NCBI GenBank assembly: GCA_936440205.1
Contig: OW387148.1
Location: 18,531,961 to 18,595,960 of the forward strand
DNA length: 64,000 bases
Origin: Lepidonotus clava
Lineage: Eukaryota; Annelida; Polychaeta; Phyllodocida; Polynoidae
Direction: 5' to 3'
Positions 1-10,976 of the stretch are shown here, piece after piece (position 1 is the first letter of the stretch; every line of letters starts with the position of its first letter). The notes under the pieces were generated by a model. It was not told where the DNA came from and searched no databases. It saw only the letters and a program-made list of their open reading frames with translations. Position numbers and translations under genes: made by a program.

Positions 1-407
1 ATGGTTAGAGGGCTATATATGGGGGCTTCTAATGTAAAGAAATAACTGATAAATGTGTATATGATCGGATGGAACAGAGAGCTTGATATTAGAACTAGTT
101 TTGAAGTGTATATCAAATATGAAGCTGGTTAGCATGCAGCAACAAAAAGACTAAAGGTATACATACACATGAAGAAACGTTTAAAAAAGTGCGTTTTATT
201 TTCAAAGGATACTGCTATTGTAAAGCTTGTGTCTCTATGTTTATATAAAAAGTAATGCAACGCCACATTGCATGTGAATTTACTTTAATCTAACCAAATC
301 TCTGAGTGCAACATCATACATGATGTTATACATGGCAGCTCTATAAGAAATAATATCAATAAACGCTGTTTTTTCTATGAAGGTACGATGGGTCAATTAT
401 CCTGTGA
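1..407. other. Intergenic, nothing recognised
   Basis: AT-rich; no frame, repeat or motif I can support. Confidence 0.5.
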
Positions 408-791
408 TTACTTAGGTAAGGGTCGCTCAGAATAACACGCAGTCTTAACCCTACAACATGATAGTTTATTTTTCTTGTGCTTTTTTGCTGGACCTGTCAT
501 TGGCAAAAAGGAAAAATGGGAAGTTTTGTAGTTGGTGGGATTGCCGTTGGCCATTGAACAACAAGTAAAAGCACTCGGGTAGACGAAGGGCGCCGGGGGC
601 CCCGTCACGCTATAGGAATGGCCTATGAATACGCCCATGAATTTACCACCTAGACTGCGTGCGCCCTGGTCGGCTGAACGGACTCCATTTCTACCCAAGA
701 ATAATGTTTTATTGCCTTTATTTTCTACATCAATTGGGGGAAAAAAGGTTTTGAAAAAAGGGGTACTCACTTTCCATTGTTCTTTGGACAA
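408..791 (-). CDS. Uncharacterised 127-codon frame
   Basis: The GC-rich half (about 560-680) reads RSADQGARSLGGKFMGVFIG then SVTGPPAPFVYPSAF, and the frame ends in a Lys-rich and Cys-containing tail. A possible donor GGAAA/GTGAGT lies near its 5' end. I do not recognise a family. The abrupt change of base composition from the flanks suggests an inserted repeat rather than a host exon. Confidence 0.2.
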   Translation of the reverse strand: MSKEQWKVSTPFFKTFFPPIDVENKGNKTLFLGRNGVRSADQGARSLGGKFMGVFIGHSYSVTGPPAPFVYPSAFTCCSMANGNPTNYKTSHFSFLPMTGPAKKHKKNKLSCCRVKTACYSERPLPK

Positions 792-2186
792 TGTGGATGT
801 CTCTGACGTTTTCCTCCATTTTCAGTTATGATTAAAGTTTTTAGCCGATACGATGTATGTTTTAGCGAAAAGTTTACAATGATTTCAGTTGCGCTGAATT
901 CAGGCATCCCAGCCCACACTTTAGTATTCATGATATGAAGGTTTTTTCCAGTACATGCTAAGTAGACGGTTCTGAAACCCTTTTTTTCATTATCATTATT
1001 TTAAACATCAATGTTTTTCAACATTGATATGTATCAGTAACGAGTATTCAAGACATTGAGCCAAATAACGAGTATTCAAGAAATTGAATCATCTATGGAA
1101 TCATGCCATTCCCATCATATCCAAAGATACATATTTATCATAGAACGAAGGAGTTTATGGACAAAAGAAACCAGTTCCAGACGATATAAAGGTCTTATTA
1201 TTATGGATATTTACCTCAATATTCGTGTTGTTATCGCATGCAATAATGTTTCTGTTTTGAAAATTGCACAAAAACGTCTACAGGGTCCTCAAAAGACTTC
1301 TACTTCTTCGAAAAAAAGTTACACAAGATCTGAATGCAAAACAAAGATGTCCTCGATGTAAATGATTATGTTGGATGCGTTGTGTATTGATTTTGGCGTT
1401 GTACATATTTCCGGGCGCTATGAACTCTATTGAACAGGTATTAAAAAGAACGAAAGTAAAAGAATAAAGTAAAAACAACATGGTCAATAACAACGCTAGC
1501 TAGATTGCAAACGATGACTTAATAAAATCGTCCATTAAGGCTAAATGCGCGAAGTATTTAAATACACGATCATATTTCGTATCGATCATGATATATAATC
1601 TTTCATGAATTTGCATAGAGCAGTAAATAAAAGAGATGTCGCTGATATAAAGTGACACGTCTGTTAACCTCATTGTATCCATTTATCTTTTCATTTTATT
1701 GACCGTAATGTCAAATCCTAGTAATCTAATTTACAACATTAAATAGAGATACCAGCAGTAGACTGTCCCTTTGCATTGGGTGGCGCCGAATCTAGGCCTA
1801 ATATAGATAGTCCTATTTACCCAGTGATCCCTGCACAACAAGGTCAATTTAAACCTAATGCCCCGTGATTTCCAAAACAACCTCAATGTTTACATGAGAA
1901 TTGATTTCTTTAACCCCCAGCCCATCCTCACACACCCCTCCCGATACCACCGGGGAAAAGCATTGGGGTTCGCAGGTCAGCAAAATAATCACCTGAAATT
2001 GCACTTGTCAATTTTAGAAAATAGAGGGGAGGAAATATTTGTGAATGAAATGCACAGATCATTAAAGTTCGCCCTTAAACATCACTCTTTTATAGGCTGC
2101 CCCGATTTGCCCGACAGGGGTTCCCTCTTACTGAAATGATCAAATGATTGTACCAGGAGTATCAAAGGCCTGACAAAAAGATAACA
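792..2186. other. Intergenic, nothing recognised
   Basis: AT-rich, with only chance-length frames on both strands. Confidence 0.5.
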
Positions 2187-2277
2187 ATGGCGGAGTATTA
2201 TCATGGCGGGACAGGGCGTGCGCCCATCGAAAGCTTCGATCCAAGCCTTGTTCGCAATATCGACCTGATCATCAAGT
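2187..2277 (+). CDS. Candidate first coding exon, unknown gene
   Basis: ATG in AACAATGGCGGAG, a context where a YY1-type site overlaps the start codon. It opens MAEYYHGGTGRAPIESF and continues to LVRNIDLIIK, where the composition turns to T-rich intron-like DNA. A usable donor AAGT/GTAAAAAG lies at 2277/2278. Codon content looks like host coding. I do not recognise the protein and found no following exons in the window, so this may be a gene remnant or a gene separated from its remainder. Confidence 0.3.
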
Positions 2278-2459
2278 GTAAAAAGAAATCGATCCTTGTA
2301 TTTTTATACAGTTTTTTCTTCTTTAATTCAAATTTTCCCTGTCTCTGCGTTTGGCGGACGACTGAGTCCAAGCGCTATAGATGTGAAACTGTGTTTGTTG
2401 GTAGTGGGTTTTTTTTTTACCTTGCTTTTTCGTGTTTTCTTTTTTGTTTTATAAATTAA

Positions 2460-3430
2460 CAGGTCAATAGATTCATGGGTCAGATGCAAAGGTTGTCTTA
2501 TTAATAACGATGATTTCAATCTTCTCAAGAAAACCCTACAGCGCATTTGATATGAATGAGATATTATCTTGATAACGAAACATATTCCATAATGACTTCC
2601 AATGCTGAGATCTTCACCCCCACCCCCACCACCCTCGCCCCACATACCCCCTCACACACACCCGCACAAAAAAAAGGGGGGGGTTGAAAAACGTCTCTGT
2701 TGTTATGCAGGATATAAGATTACTAAAAATTCCCCTAACGGAAGTGAGAACGACTATACTATGCCTCTGTAAATAGCCACAACAGCAACAAGCCAATTAG
2801 TTTAAAGCGCCAGGGTTATTCAATTAACAAAATGGTCTATGTCCCGACTACGCATATTACATGGTTCTCCCTGTTGTTTTAGGGTTAATGACAATCAGTG
2901 CATCAGTTCAGTTAAAAAATATACATTGTACTCTGCTATGTCTCAACTAAACTTTTACGTTTCATAACATCCTTGAAACCATTGCTATTGTGTCCCAAAA
3001 TATACGTGAAAACAGCTACGTGATTTTAATAACTTTGATTTTCGTTCTCTTTGATGCAATGACAAGAACGGCACATTGCCATTGTCAGCACATTAAAAAG
3101 AAAAGTGTTCTTTACCATTGTCTCGTTTATCTCACGTTACCAGTTACTACACCGATATCATTATAATGCTCATTTCAAACTTTAAACGAAACTAACTGTT
3201 GCACACTTTCAAACCATACCCACTATTTAACATCCGTATGAGTACCACACCATTTCAAAACTATATGGATCTGTTCGCGTCCGAGTGCTTAAAATTGCAC
3301 ATCGTTGTATGTGGGAGGAGGTATGAGTGCTAGTAGTGCAATGTATATGATGGAATGCCGCGTATGGCGTGTGACGAGGAATAAATGGAGCAAGCAGAGA
3401 GCTGCTCAGGCAAGTAGTAGGAGTAGGGGT
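2460..3430. other. Intergenic or intronic, simple-sequence patches
   Basis: A C-rich then G-rich patch at about 2617-2690 (CCCCCACCCCCACC, AAAAAAAAGGGGGGGG); otherwise nothing recognised. Confidence 0.5.
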
Positions 3431-3438
3431 AGCGCCTC

Positions 3439-3657
3439 TTACCTTGTTAGTGTTGAGCGAGTAGAAGTTTGCTTTCCCTTACGTCCAGCGCCAGTACCAC
3501 CGCCACCACTACTACCACCACCACCTCCACCACCTGTGCGCCGTCCGGCCGTGTGTTGTAGGTATCGTAGCGCCTCCTCCAGACCACCGCGCCTCCCACC
3601 GCTGCCGTACACGTCCTCCGCCCAGCAGACCGCCCGCCGCAAACCGACAACTCTCTA
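3439..3657 (-). CDS. Candidate GC-rich exon on the minus strand, unknown
   Basis: In a CpG-rich island (3430-3680) the minus strand is open from a TAG at 3657 to a strong donor ACAAG/GTAAGA at 3445/3444. It encodes a Gly-rich peptide (RRGGLEEALRYLQHTAGRR, then a Gly/Ser run from a CCA-type repeat). It could be a first exon, coding or not, of a minus-strand gene whose remainder would lie left of it. The plus-strand proline-rich frame over the same bases is a by-product of the same repeat. Confidence 0.25.
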
Positions 3658-3735
3658 CTACTTACACAGCGCCACGCGCGTCGAGGTGGTGTGTGTGTGT
3701 GGCGAGTGGGGGGTGGGGGTGGGGGGAGTGATTGT
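3495..3735. repeat. CCA-rich and GT/G-rich simple repeats
   Basis: A CCACCA-type run at about 3498-3534 and a GTGTGTGTGT plus GGGGTGGGGGT run at 3689-3727, both within the CpG-rich patch. Confidence 0.85.
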
Positions 3736-4139
3736 GTAGGAGTGGTGGTGTGAGTTGAAGGGGAGGAGGTTAAGATACATCTCGTCAGGGGTGAAGAGTG
3801 GTAAGGAGCTGACAAAAACTGATGGGGATAAACATTGTTATTAACTAGAAGGACAGAAGGTGGGACGGAAATGTTAGGAAAAACCATACAGGTTGAAGCG
3901 TTCGTTAAGTTTATTTGGAATATGCATGGATAATCAGTTTAATAGTATTCGAGAGTAGCGTGGTATTTGTGCCTATTTAACGAAAAGAAAAATATAGTTC
4001 TTTGGTTTGCGGATGAGATACAATTTATTATTCATTTATTAATTTTCTTTAATTAGAAGTTTGAAAAACATTGACCACAGGCTGTCATGACAATTAAGCG
4101 ACAAATTGGAGCCTGATTAAGATGTTACAAGCGGCGAGA

Positions 4140-4985
4140 GGTTCGGGCAGTACTTTAAGGAGCAGAGAAGGCAATAATCGTCAGGCAATGAGCGTAGTCG
4201 ATCATACATTAATGGGCAGTAGACATAAGGGTTGGAAGGTAGTGAGCGCAATCAGGCAGTAAGAGCAATAGGGTAGGCAGACAGTAGCAGAACATGTTGA
4301 ACAGTCATTTAAAGCAGAGTGATAAGCATTGGGCGGTGAGAGACGTCGGGAAGTATAATATGCAGTAGGTCTATGTGGTAGTTATTTGCAACATAGGTAA
4401 TTGGCATCAGGCAGTTGACTCGTCGGGAGGCTCTTTGTACCAGTGGTAAAAGGTTAGCTAACAGCTGAATCTGTCGGGCAGTTATATGATGCCAGAAAGA
4501 AAGATGGCAGGCAATAAGACATACCAGGCAGTTAATTACAACAGAGCAGGAAGTGAATAGGCCTATATCAATATTATTAGAGATAAGGGGCAACAGGCAA
4601 TACAAAATGCTAAATGCGGCAAAGTTAAAGGTAACGGGCAACAAGCAGTAAAAAACGTTAATGTTAATTGCAGCAGAGGTGACGGGGAGCAGGCGGTAGA
4701 AGCAGTAAAATATGTCATAAGGCAGCCTAGGTAAGTAACATCATGCAGTATAATATGTTGATTAGCAGCAGAGGTAGGCAACAGCAGGCAGTAGAAGATA
4801 TTAATAAACTGCAGAAGTAATTAACAGCAGACAGTAAAATATATTGATAAGCAGCAGAGGTAAGTAGCATCAGGCAGTAAAAGATGATAATAAACTGCAG
4901 GAGTAAATAACAGCAGGCAGTAGATGTTAATAAGTAGCAGAGGTAAGTAGCAGTAGGCAGTAAGTACAACCAGGGCCAGCAGTAA
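4140..4985. repeat. Degenerate minisatellite, about 42-bp period
   Basis: Roughly 20 decayed units built around GGCAGTA(G/A)AAGAT, AATAAACTGCAG and AGCAGAGGTAAGTAGCA; the clearest units are 4750-4970. The minus-strand frames over it are repeat by-products. Confidence 0.75.
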
Positions 4986-5029
4986 AGTAAGGAGTGGCCG
5001 TGGCCGTCAGGCGGGGCGTGTCCCCGCAC

Positions 5030-5980
5030 CTCTCAGCCTGTCACGTCGCTCAGGGCCATGGGAGACGATGATTGACAGACACCGCCGGCCCTCTACCCCT
5101 CCCACCACCAACTCCCTCCCCGCCTTTCTCGGCACAATCTGCTATGGCGTGCTGAGCTCCACAAAACATAATTGGCTTACTCCAAAGGCTTTTATGGCAG
5201 GTGCTCGATCCACGAGCTTACCAGTCGGGATGCACTGACAACACATGTTCCATTATAACTATTCTCAGAGTCAAAACACTGGTCTTATAAATGCATAGAT
5301 GATGTTTCACTGAATGGGTGTTCTTATATCTAACCATACTTGCAACTCTCACTGATCAACTGGCCATGTTGATTATAACAAACTGCTTATCATAATTATA
5401 AACCGAGCACCCAATGCATCCACCTTATAGATTTTAACCAACCAAATAATTCAATAGTTATATGATATTGAACCAATATAACTCGGTGGTACATATTTTC
5501 ACAACAATTCCCTACCATAACACTTAGGTTAGTCAATGTAAAGAAATCTTGAATGCTGAATTGGTGTACCGGGACATACAATACAACTCCTCTCCCCACT
5601 GTTCAGAGCCACACACCACGCACCCCCAACTACCCCCTTCCTCAGGCAATTCAATGTGTAAACTGACCCCAAACCCTCCATTCCCAGGGGCGGCATCAGA
5701 CACAGTTAAGGAATGTGCCGGAGAGTAGCACTGGAAAATCTGCATCCAGAAAGATAGACCAATTCTTAGGTTGATGGAACATTGCAATCCAAATGATGTC
5801 TTACCTGTTACTGGCGCTTATCCACTACTACTGTAAATGATAATATATATTTAAATTCAGTACACATTCTTTTTCAAATTACTCACAATGTCTGATGTTA
5901 AAACAAGATTCTGACAAATACACTTTTCTTTATTTTCAGAAAATGTGAATACATGCTTATCTGAACACGTTTTGAAGTAG
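5030..5980. other. Intergenic, nothing recognised
   Basis: GC-richer at 5030-5160, then AT-rich up to the target duplication of element A. Confidence 0.5.
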
Positions 5981-5985
5981 GGGAC

Positions 5986-8900
5986 TGTCGTAGCGCGTGG
6001 CGCGAAAGTATTATTTTCATTGATATTATTGGCCCTATTTGGGTTGGGCTAAGCGGCCCTGTGCTTCCCGCTCGCCCGGGATGAAGCCAGCCACGTTGGG
6101 ATTATTCATGTTTTACCTAAGCTTAATAAAGAGGATTACAAGTGTACAACTGCTTCCAACTTCTTCCAACTACCACAAAATGGCGACTGAGGATGTTAAG
6201 AACTACCAGAGAGGGGAGAAATCCGTGAGTTTTTCCTGAAATGCTGCTGAGAAGGACTGAAACTCCACCCTGCTCTGCCCTGGGCCTTGCCTGCCATGCT
6301 GCCTGGGCCCTGCCATGCTGGTTTTACAACTGCCAGTCTGGTTTCTACATCATCACAGCTTGCTTTTTGGCTCTACCTACAACTGCTGACAGCCAAAAGT
6401 GAGTTTTTACATGCAGAGTTATGCAACAACTGACTCTGTGTGATTTCTACAACAGGCCTACTGAGATCTACATTATTTACAACATGTAACTGGGCCTACA
6501 TTTTGCCAAATTGCCAGGTGAACTGCCTACTTTTCTATCAATACAACTACAATGATATGAACTGGTGATTATACAAGTGCAAAAACTGTGTTTTTCAACT
6601 ACTACAAGTGTTGGTAATACTCTAAATACTCTGCCCAGGTTATCATATTTTGAGTGCACTATTTTGATACTGTGTATGTATTACTTTTATACTTTTCTAG
6701 TGCTACTTGTGTGTTCAAAACTACTCAAAATGTCAGGGCTAAGACAGCCAGATACCTTTTTAGACAAGCCTGGTCCTATGCCTATGCCATGGAAAACTTG
6801 GTTAGCCCAGTTTGAAAATTATTTGATTGCTGGGGGTGGTTCAAATTACCCTGTTGCTAGGAAAAAGGCACTACTTTTACATTGTCTGGGTAAAGAAGGG
6901 CAGAGAGTGTTTCAAAATCTTCCAGAACTGGACAATCCACCAGCCGGTACTAATGACTACCAGAAAGCACTTCTCATTCTAGAAAAACATTTTGGTCCCA
7001 AAATTAATGTCGTGGCAGAACGTTACAAGTTTCGCCAACGCGCACAACGTCCCACTGAGTCGACACAGGACTACGTTGCCGCGCTCAGGGAGTTGTCAGT
7101 GACTTGCAATTTTGGTAACATGCGCGATGAACTTATCCATGACCAATTAGTTGAAAAGACTATTTCAGAGAAAATCCGGGAGAAACTCTTCATGGAGGAG
7201 GATCTGACGCTGGCGCGTGCGATTCAAGTGGCAACGCGCATCGAGGAGGCCATGGAGGGTGCGAAAGCCGTGACCGCGTCCGCGCCTACAACTCCGTCTC
7301 CAGACGTCAACGCGGTCCAGGGGTCGAAGCCCCGGTACAAGAAAGGCTTCAAGCCGAGACCTACTACAAGTCCCGGTACGACTACCGGTTCTACGAAAGG
7401 TAAACCGAAGGGTAAGGTTAAGCAAAACATGTATTGTTATAGGTGCGGATCCAAAAAGCATAAAGCTAACTACGAGCATTGTCCGGCAATAGGCCAAACT
7501 TGTAACTCTTGTCAAATGGAGGGTCATTTTGCCAAAGTCTGTACAAAAAGACTTATTCAAGAAGTTATTGACGCAGATAGCGATTCAGAATCGGATTCTG
7601 ATGTAGAGGTTCTTGCTACCGAAGCTACTGTAAAGAAAAGAAAGCGCATTCAATGCAATGTTCATGTAAACAGTGTACCCATTAGACTACACGTAGACAG
7701 CCTAGCCGATAGATCAGTTTTAGATCTCAATACATTTCGTGAGTACTTCGTAGACGAAGCTATCGAACCGGCAGGTCCCGAAGATGAGTTAAAGTCGTAT
7801 ACTAAAGATAGTCTACCTGTCGTTGGTACATATTCTGCCGAGGTGCGTTTCAAATCGCGTTCAGCTACTGTGAAGTTTGTTATCGTAAAACGCGGTAGAT
7901 GTTTGTTGGGTCTTGATGCCATAGAAGATCTAAATTTGTGTATCACAGGTAAAACCCTAACCGTAAGTGAGGTTGAAACAAACAGTGAGTTGAATACTAT
8001 CAAAGGGTTCCAGCACAAAGTAAAGATTAACCCGAAAATTCAAGCTGTACAACAGAAGTTACGTAGACTACCCTTAACTGTCCGTAGTAAGGTTTCACAA
8101 AAACTTCAGGAGCTCGAAGCTCAAGGTGTTATTGAGAAAATTGACGCATCCGAATGGGTATCTCCCATAGTTGTATCGTACAAAAGTAACGGCGACATAA
8201 GGTTATGTGTAGACCTACGAGAGGTTAACAAATCTGTAATTCCTGATGTATATCCGATTCCGTCGATCCAAGAGCTTTTGTGTGAGTTGCATGGTGCTAA
8301 GATTTTTTCACAACTAGATATGGCGAGTGCTTATCACCAACTTGAGTTGCACCCTGATTCATGTGATCTTACAGCTTTTATCACCCATGACGGTCTGTAC
8401 AGGTACAAGCGTGTTTGCTTTGGTCTGTCGTCAGCGCCTTCTGCGTTTCAGAAAATGATGTCAACTATCTGTGTGGATTAGAAGGTGTACAGTGTTATCT
8501 CGACGATGTAATTGTGTATGGTAAAACCCAAGAAGAGCATGATCGTAACCTGAAAGCTGTGTATGCGCGTCTGCGAAAACACAATGTCCAGTTGAATAAA
8601 GACAAGTGTAAAGAGTCTGTAAGTACTCTAAAGTTTCTAGGTCATACCGTCAGTGACGTAGGTATCAAAATGGCCGAATCACAGATTCAGGGCGTCGTCG
8701 AAGCGATGGTTCCTACTGACAGGAAGAGTCTACAATCTTTTCTCGGTTTGGTAGGTTACTTTGCTATGTATGTTCCCAACTTTGCTAATGTCGTTGAACC
8801 AATGAGGGCTGTACTTAGAGAGGAAACCTTTGTTTGGAATGCCGAAGCGCAGCAAAGTTTTGTTTCAGTGAAAAATCTGTTGCAGGAGAACTGTACGCTA

Positions 8901-10971
8901 GCTTTATTTGATACATCAGCCGAAACTGTATATGTCATGTGTGACGCATCCGCCTATGGACTAGGTGCTGTATTGAGTCAGAAAGTAGATGGGAAAGAAC
9001 GTGTTGTAGCATGTGCGTCTAGAACTTTGTCATCCGCAGAGAGAAACTATTCTGTTGGAGAGCGAGAAGCTCTCGCATGTGTATTTGCTGTAGAGAAATG
9101 GCATGTATTCCTTTGGGGAAGAAAGTTTGTTATTAGAACAGATCATAGTGCTCTTACGACGTTGTTAAGCAAAGGGACAGATAGGAAGTCTATGCGTATT
9201 GCTCGGTGGTACTCAAAATTAATGAAGTACAATTATGACATAGAATATCGTCCTGGTTGTGACAACAAGTTAGCCGACGGGTTATCGCGCGCTCCACGTA
9301 AACACAAAGATGAAGAATGTGATGTAGAAGACGAACAGATTTGTGAGATTGTTCATAACGATATGCAGACAGATATTCCTGTAACATTTGCCGAACTGCA
9401 GGTTGCTACCGAAAGTGATGTAATTTTGTCTGAAATCGCAGGTTACGCGAAAGGTACGTGGCCAGACAAAAAAGATCTGAGTCCAGATATACAGAGGTAT
9501 GAAAGTGTAAAAGAAGAAATTTCGGTGTATAAAGGTATTCTCATGCGTGCAGATAGAATTATACCGCCCGTTAGTCTTCGTAAGAAATTAGTGTTGCTCG
9601 CGCATGAAGCTCACCAAGGTCAAACACGTACGAAACAAAGACTGAGAGATTTGTATTGGTGGCCAAAAATGGATAACAATGTTGTAGAGTTACTCCAACA
9701 GTGTCCTGTTTGTCAAAAGTTAGACAAAGGTGTTAAGACTGCTTACGCACCGTTAGAACCAGTTAGTTTTCCAGAAGGTCCCTGGGAAAAACTAGGTTTA
9801 GATATAGTAGGTCCCATTGAAAAGGCTCCAGCGAATGCTAGGTATGTTATTTCTTTGGTCGATTACTACAGCAAGTGGCCAGAAGTTGGTTTTGTTTCTA
9901 ACGTAACAACGCAAAGCGTTCTGACTTTTCTCATGTCTGTATTTAGCAGAGAAGGTTTTCCTCTAGAAATTGTAACTGATCACGGTTCGCAGTTCATGTC
10001 GAAAGAATTTAATGACTATTTAGAGGAGAGGAAAATCAAACATTGTCTTTCTTCGGTGTACTACCCACAAGCGAATGGTGCTGTAGAGAGGTGGAACTCT
10101 GTGTTGAAAAATGCTGTCCAGAGTGCTGTTGTTAAGAAAGAAAGTATCAAAGAAAATGTACTACAACTACTTGCTTGTTACAGGGCTACTCCACATGCCA
10201 CTACAGGCGAAAAACCATGTAAACTGTTGCACGGTAGAGACATGCATACTAAACTAGATATCGTTGGTTTTAGAAAGAACGAAAAAGTAGTTGACATAGA
10301 AAAGGTTCGAGAAAGAGTAAAGGAGAAACAGAGTGCATACAAACGTAATGCAGATAAGAGCAGGAACACAAAACATCCTGTATTGAAACAAGGTGATCTG
10401 GTTAAATTAAAGAAACCACAGTCGGTCAGTAAAGGTGAACCACAATTTACCCCACCTGTGAAAATAATCCAGGTAGTACGACCCGGTACCTACATGTTAT
10501 CAGATGGTAAGGTATTTAACCAATCAAAGTTGTCTCCTGTAAAGGCTTGCGAGGAACCGGAACGAACCGTAGTACTACCCAACAAAGATGTAAATGTACA
10601 GGGTAAAAATACACAGAAAGCACCCGAAAAGATTGTATTGCGTAAAGGTGAAAGGGTTAGAAAACCATCTGTGTGGTTAAAAGACTACAAGTGAATTTGT
10701 ACTACAGTGTTCATTTGTCATGTATAACTATAAAGAGGTTCATACTACTTTAACTACTCCTTTAAAAGAAAGGGGAGTATGTCGTAGCGCGTGGCGCGAA
10801 AGTATTATTTTCATTGATATTATTGGCCCTATTTGGGTTGGGCTAAGCGGCCCTGTGCTTCCCGCTCGCCCGGGATGAAGCCAGCCACGTTGGGATTATT
10901 CATGTTTTACCTAAGCTTAATAAAGAGGATTACAAGTGTACAACTGCTTCCAACTTCTTCCAACTACCACA
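5986..10971 (+). mobile_element. Element A: Ty3/Gypsy LTR retrotransposon copy
   Basis: A 4,986-bp copy bounded by 192-bp LTRs (5986-6177 and 10780-10971) that I see no difference between, flanked by the 5-bp duplication GGGAC (5981-5985, 10972-10976). The LTRs start TG, end CA, carry a GGCGCGAAA E2F-like motif and an AATAAA. A primer site starting TGGCGACT lies just inside the 5' LTR; its first eight bases resemble the 3' end of an arginine tRNA (tentative). A purine tract (AAAAGAAAGGGGAG) precedes the 3' LTR. LTR identity means a very recent insertion. The copy is close to whole, with about one break in its coding region. The paired zinc knuckles suggest the Mag/SURL group. Confidence 0.95.
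6730..10694 (+). CDS. gag-pol: Element A gag-pol coding region (fossil, about one break)
   Basis: Domains in order: gag from 6730, including two CCHC-type zinc knuckles near 7430-7540 (CYRCGSKKH..., CNSCQMEGHFAKVC); protease region about 7650-7930; reverse transcriptase about 8040-8740 (with YLDDVIVYG); RNase H about 8920-9290 (YVMCDASAYGLGAVLSQ, RTDHSAL); integrase about 9570-10400, with an H2C2 zinc-binding region (HEAHQGQTRTKQRL...CPVCQ) and a DDE core (LDIVGP, VTDHGSQF). This order, integrase last, is diagnostic of Ty3/Gypsy. Treated as a fossil; no reconstruction is offered. Confidence 0.9.
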
Positions 10972-10976
10972 GGGAC

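Noticed and set aside
1858-2139. 93-codon plus-strand frame
   Set aside because: No start context, no splice sites that fit, no recognisable pattern.
3305-3739. Proline-rich plus-strand frame of 144 codons
   Set aside because: Its body is a CCA-type simple repeat and a GT/G run; no start context, no acceptor, no homologous pattern.
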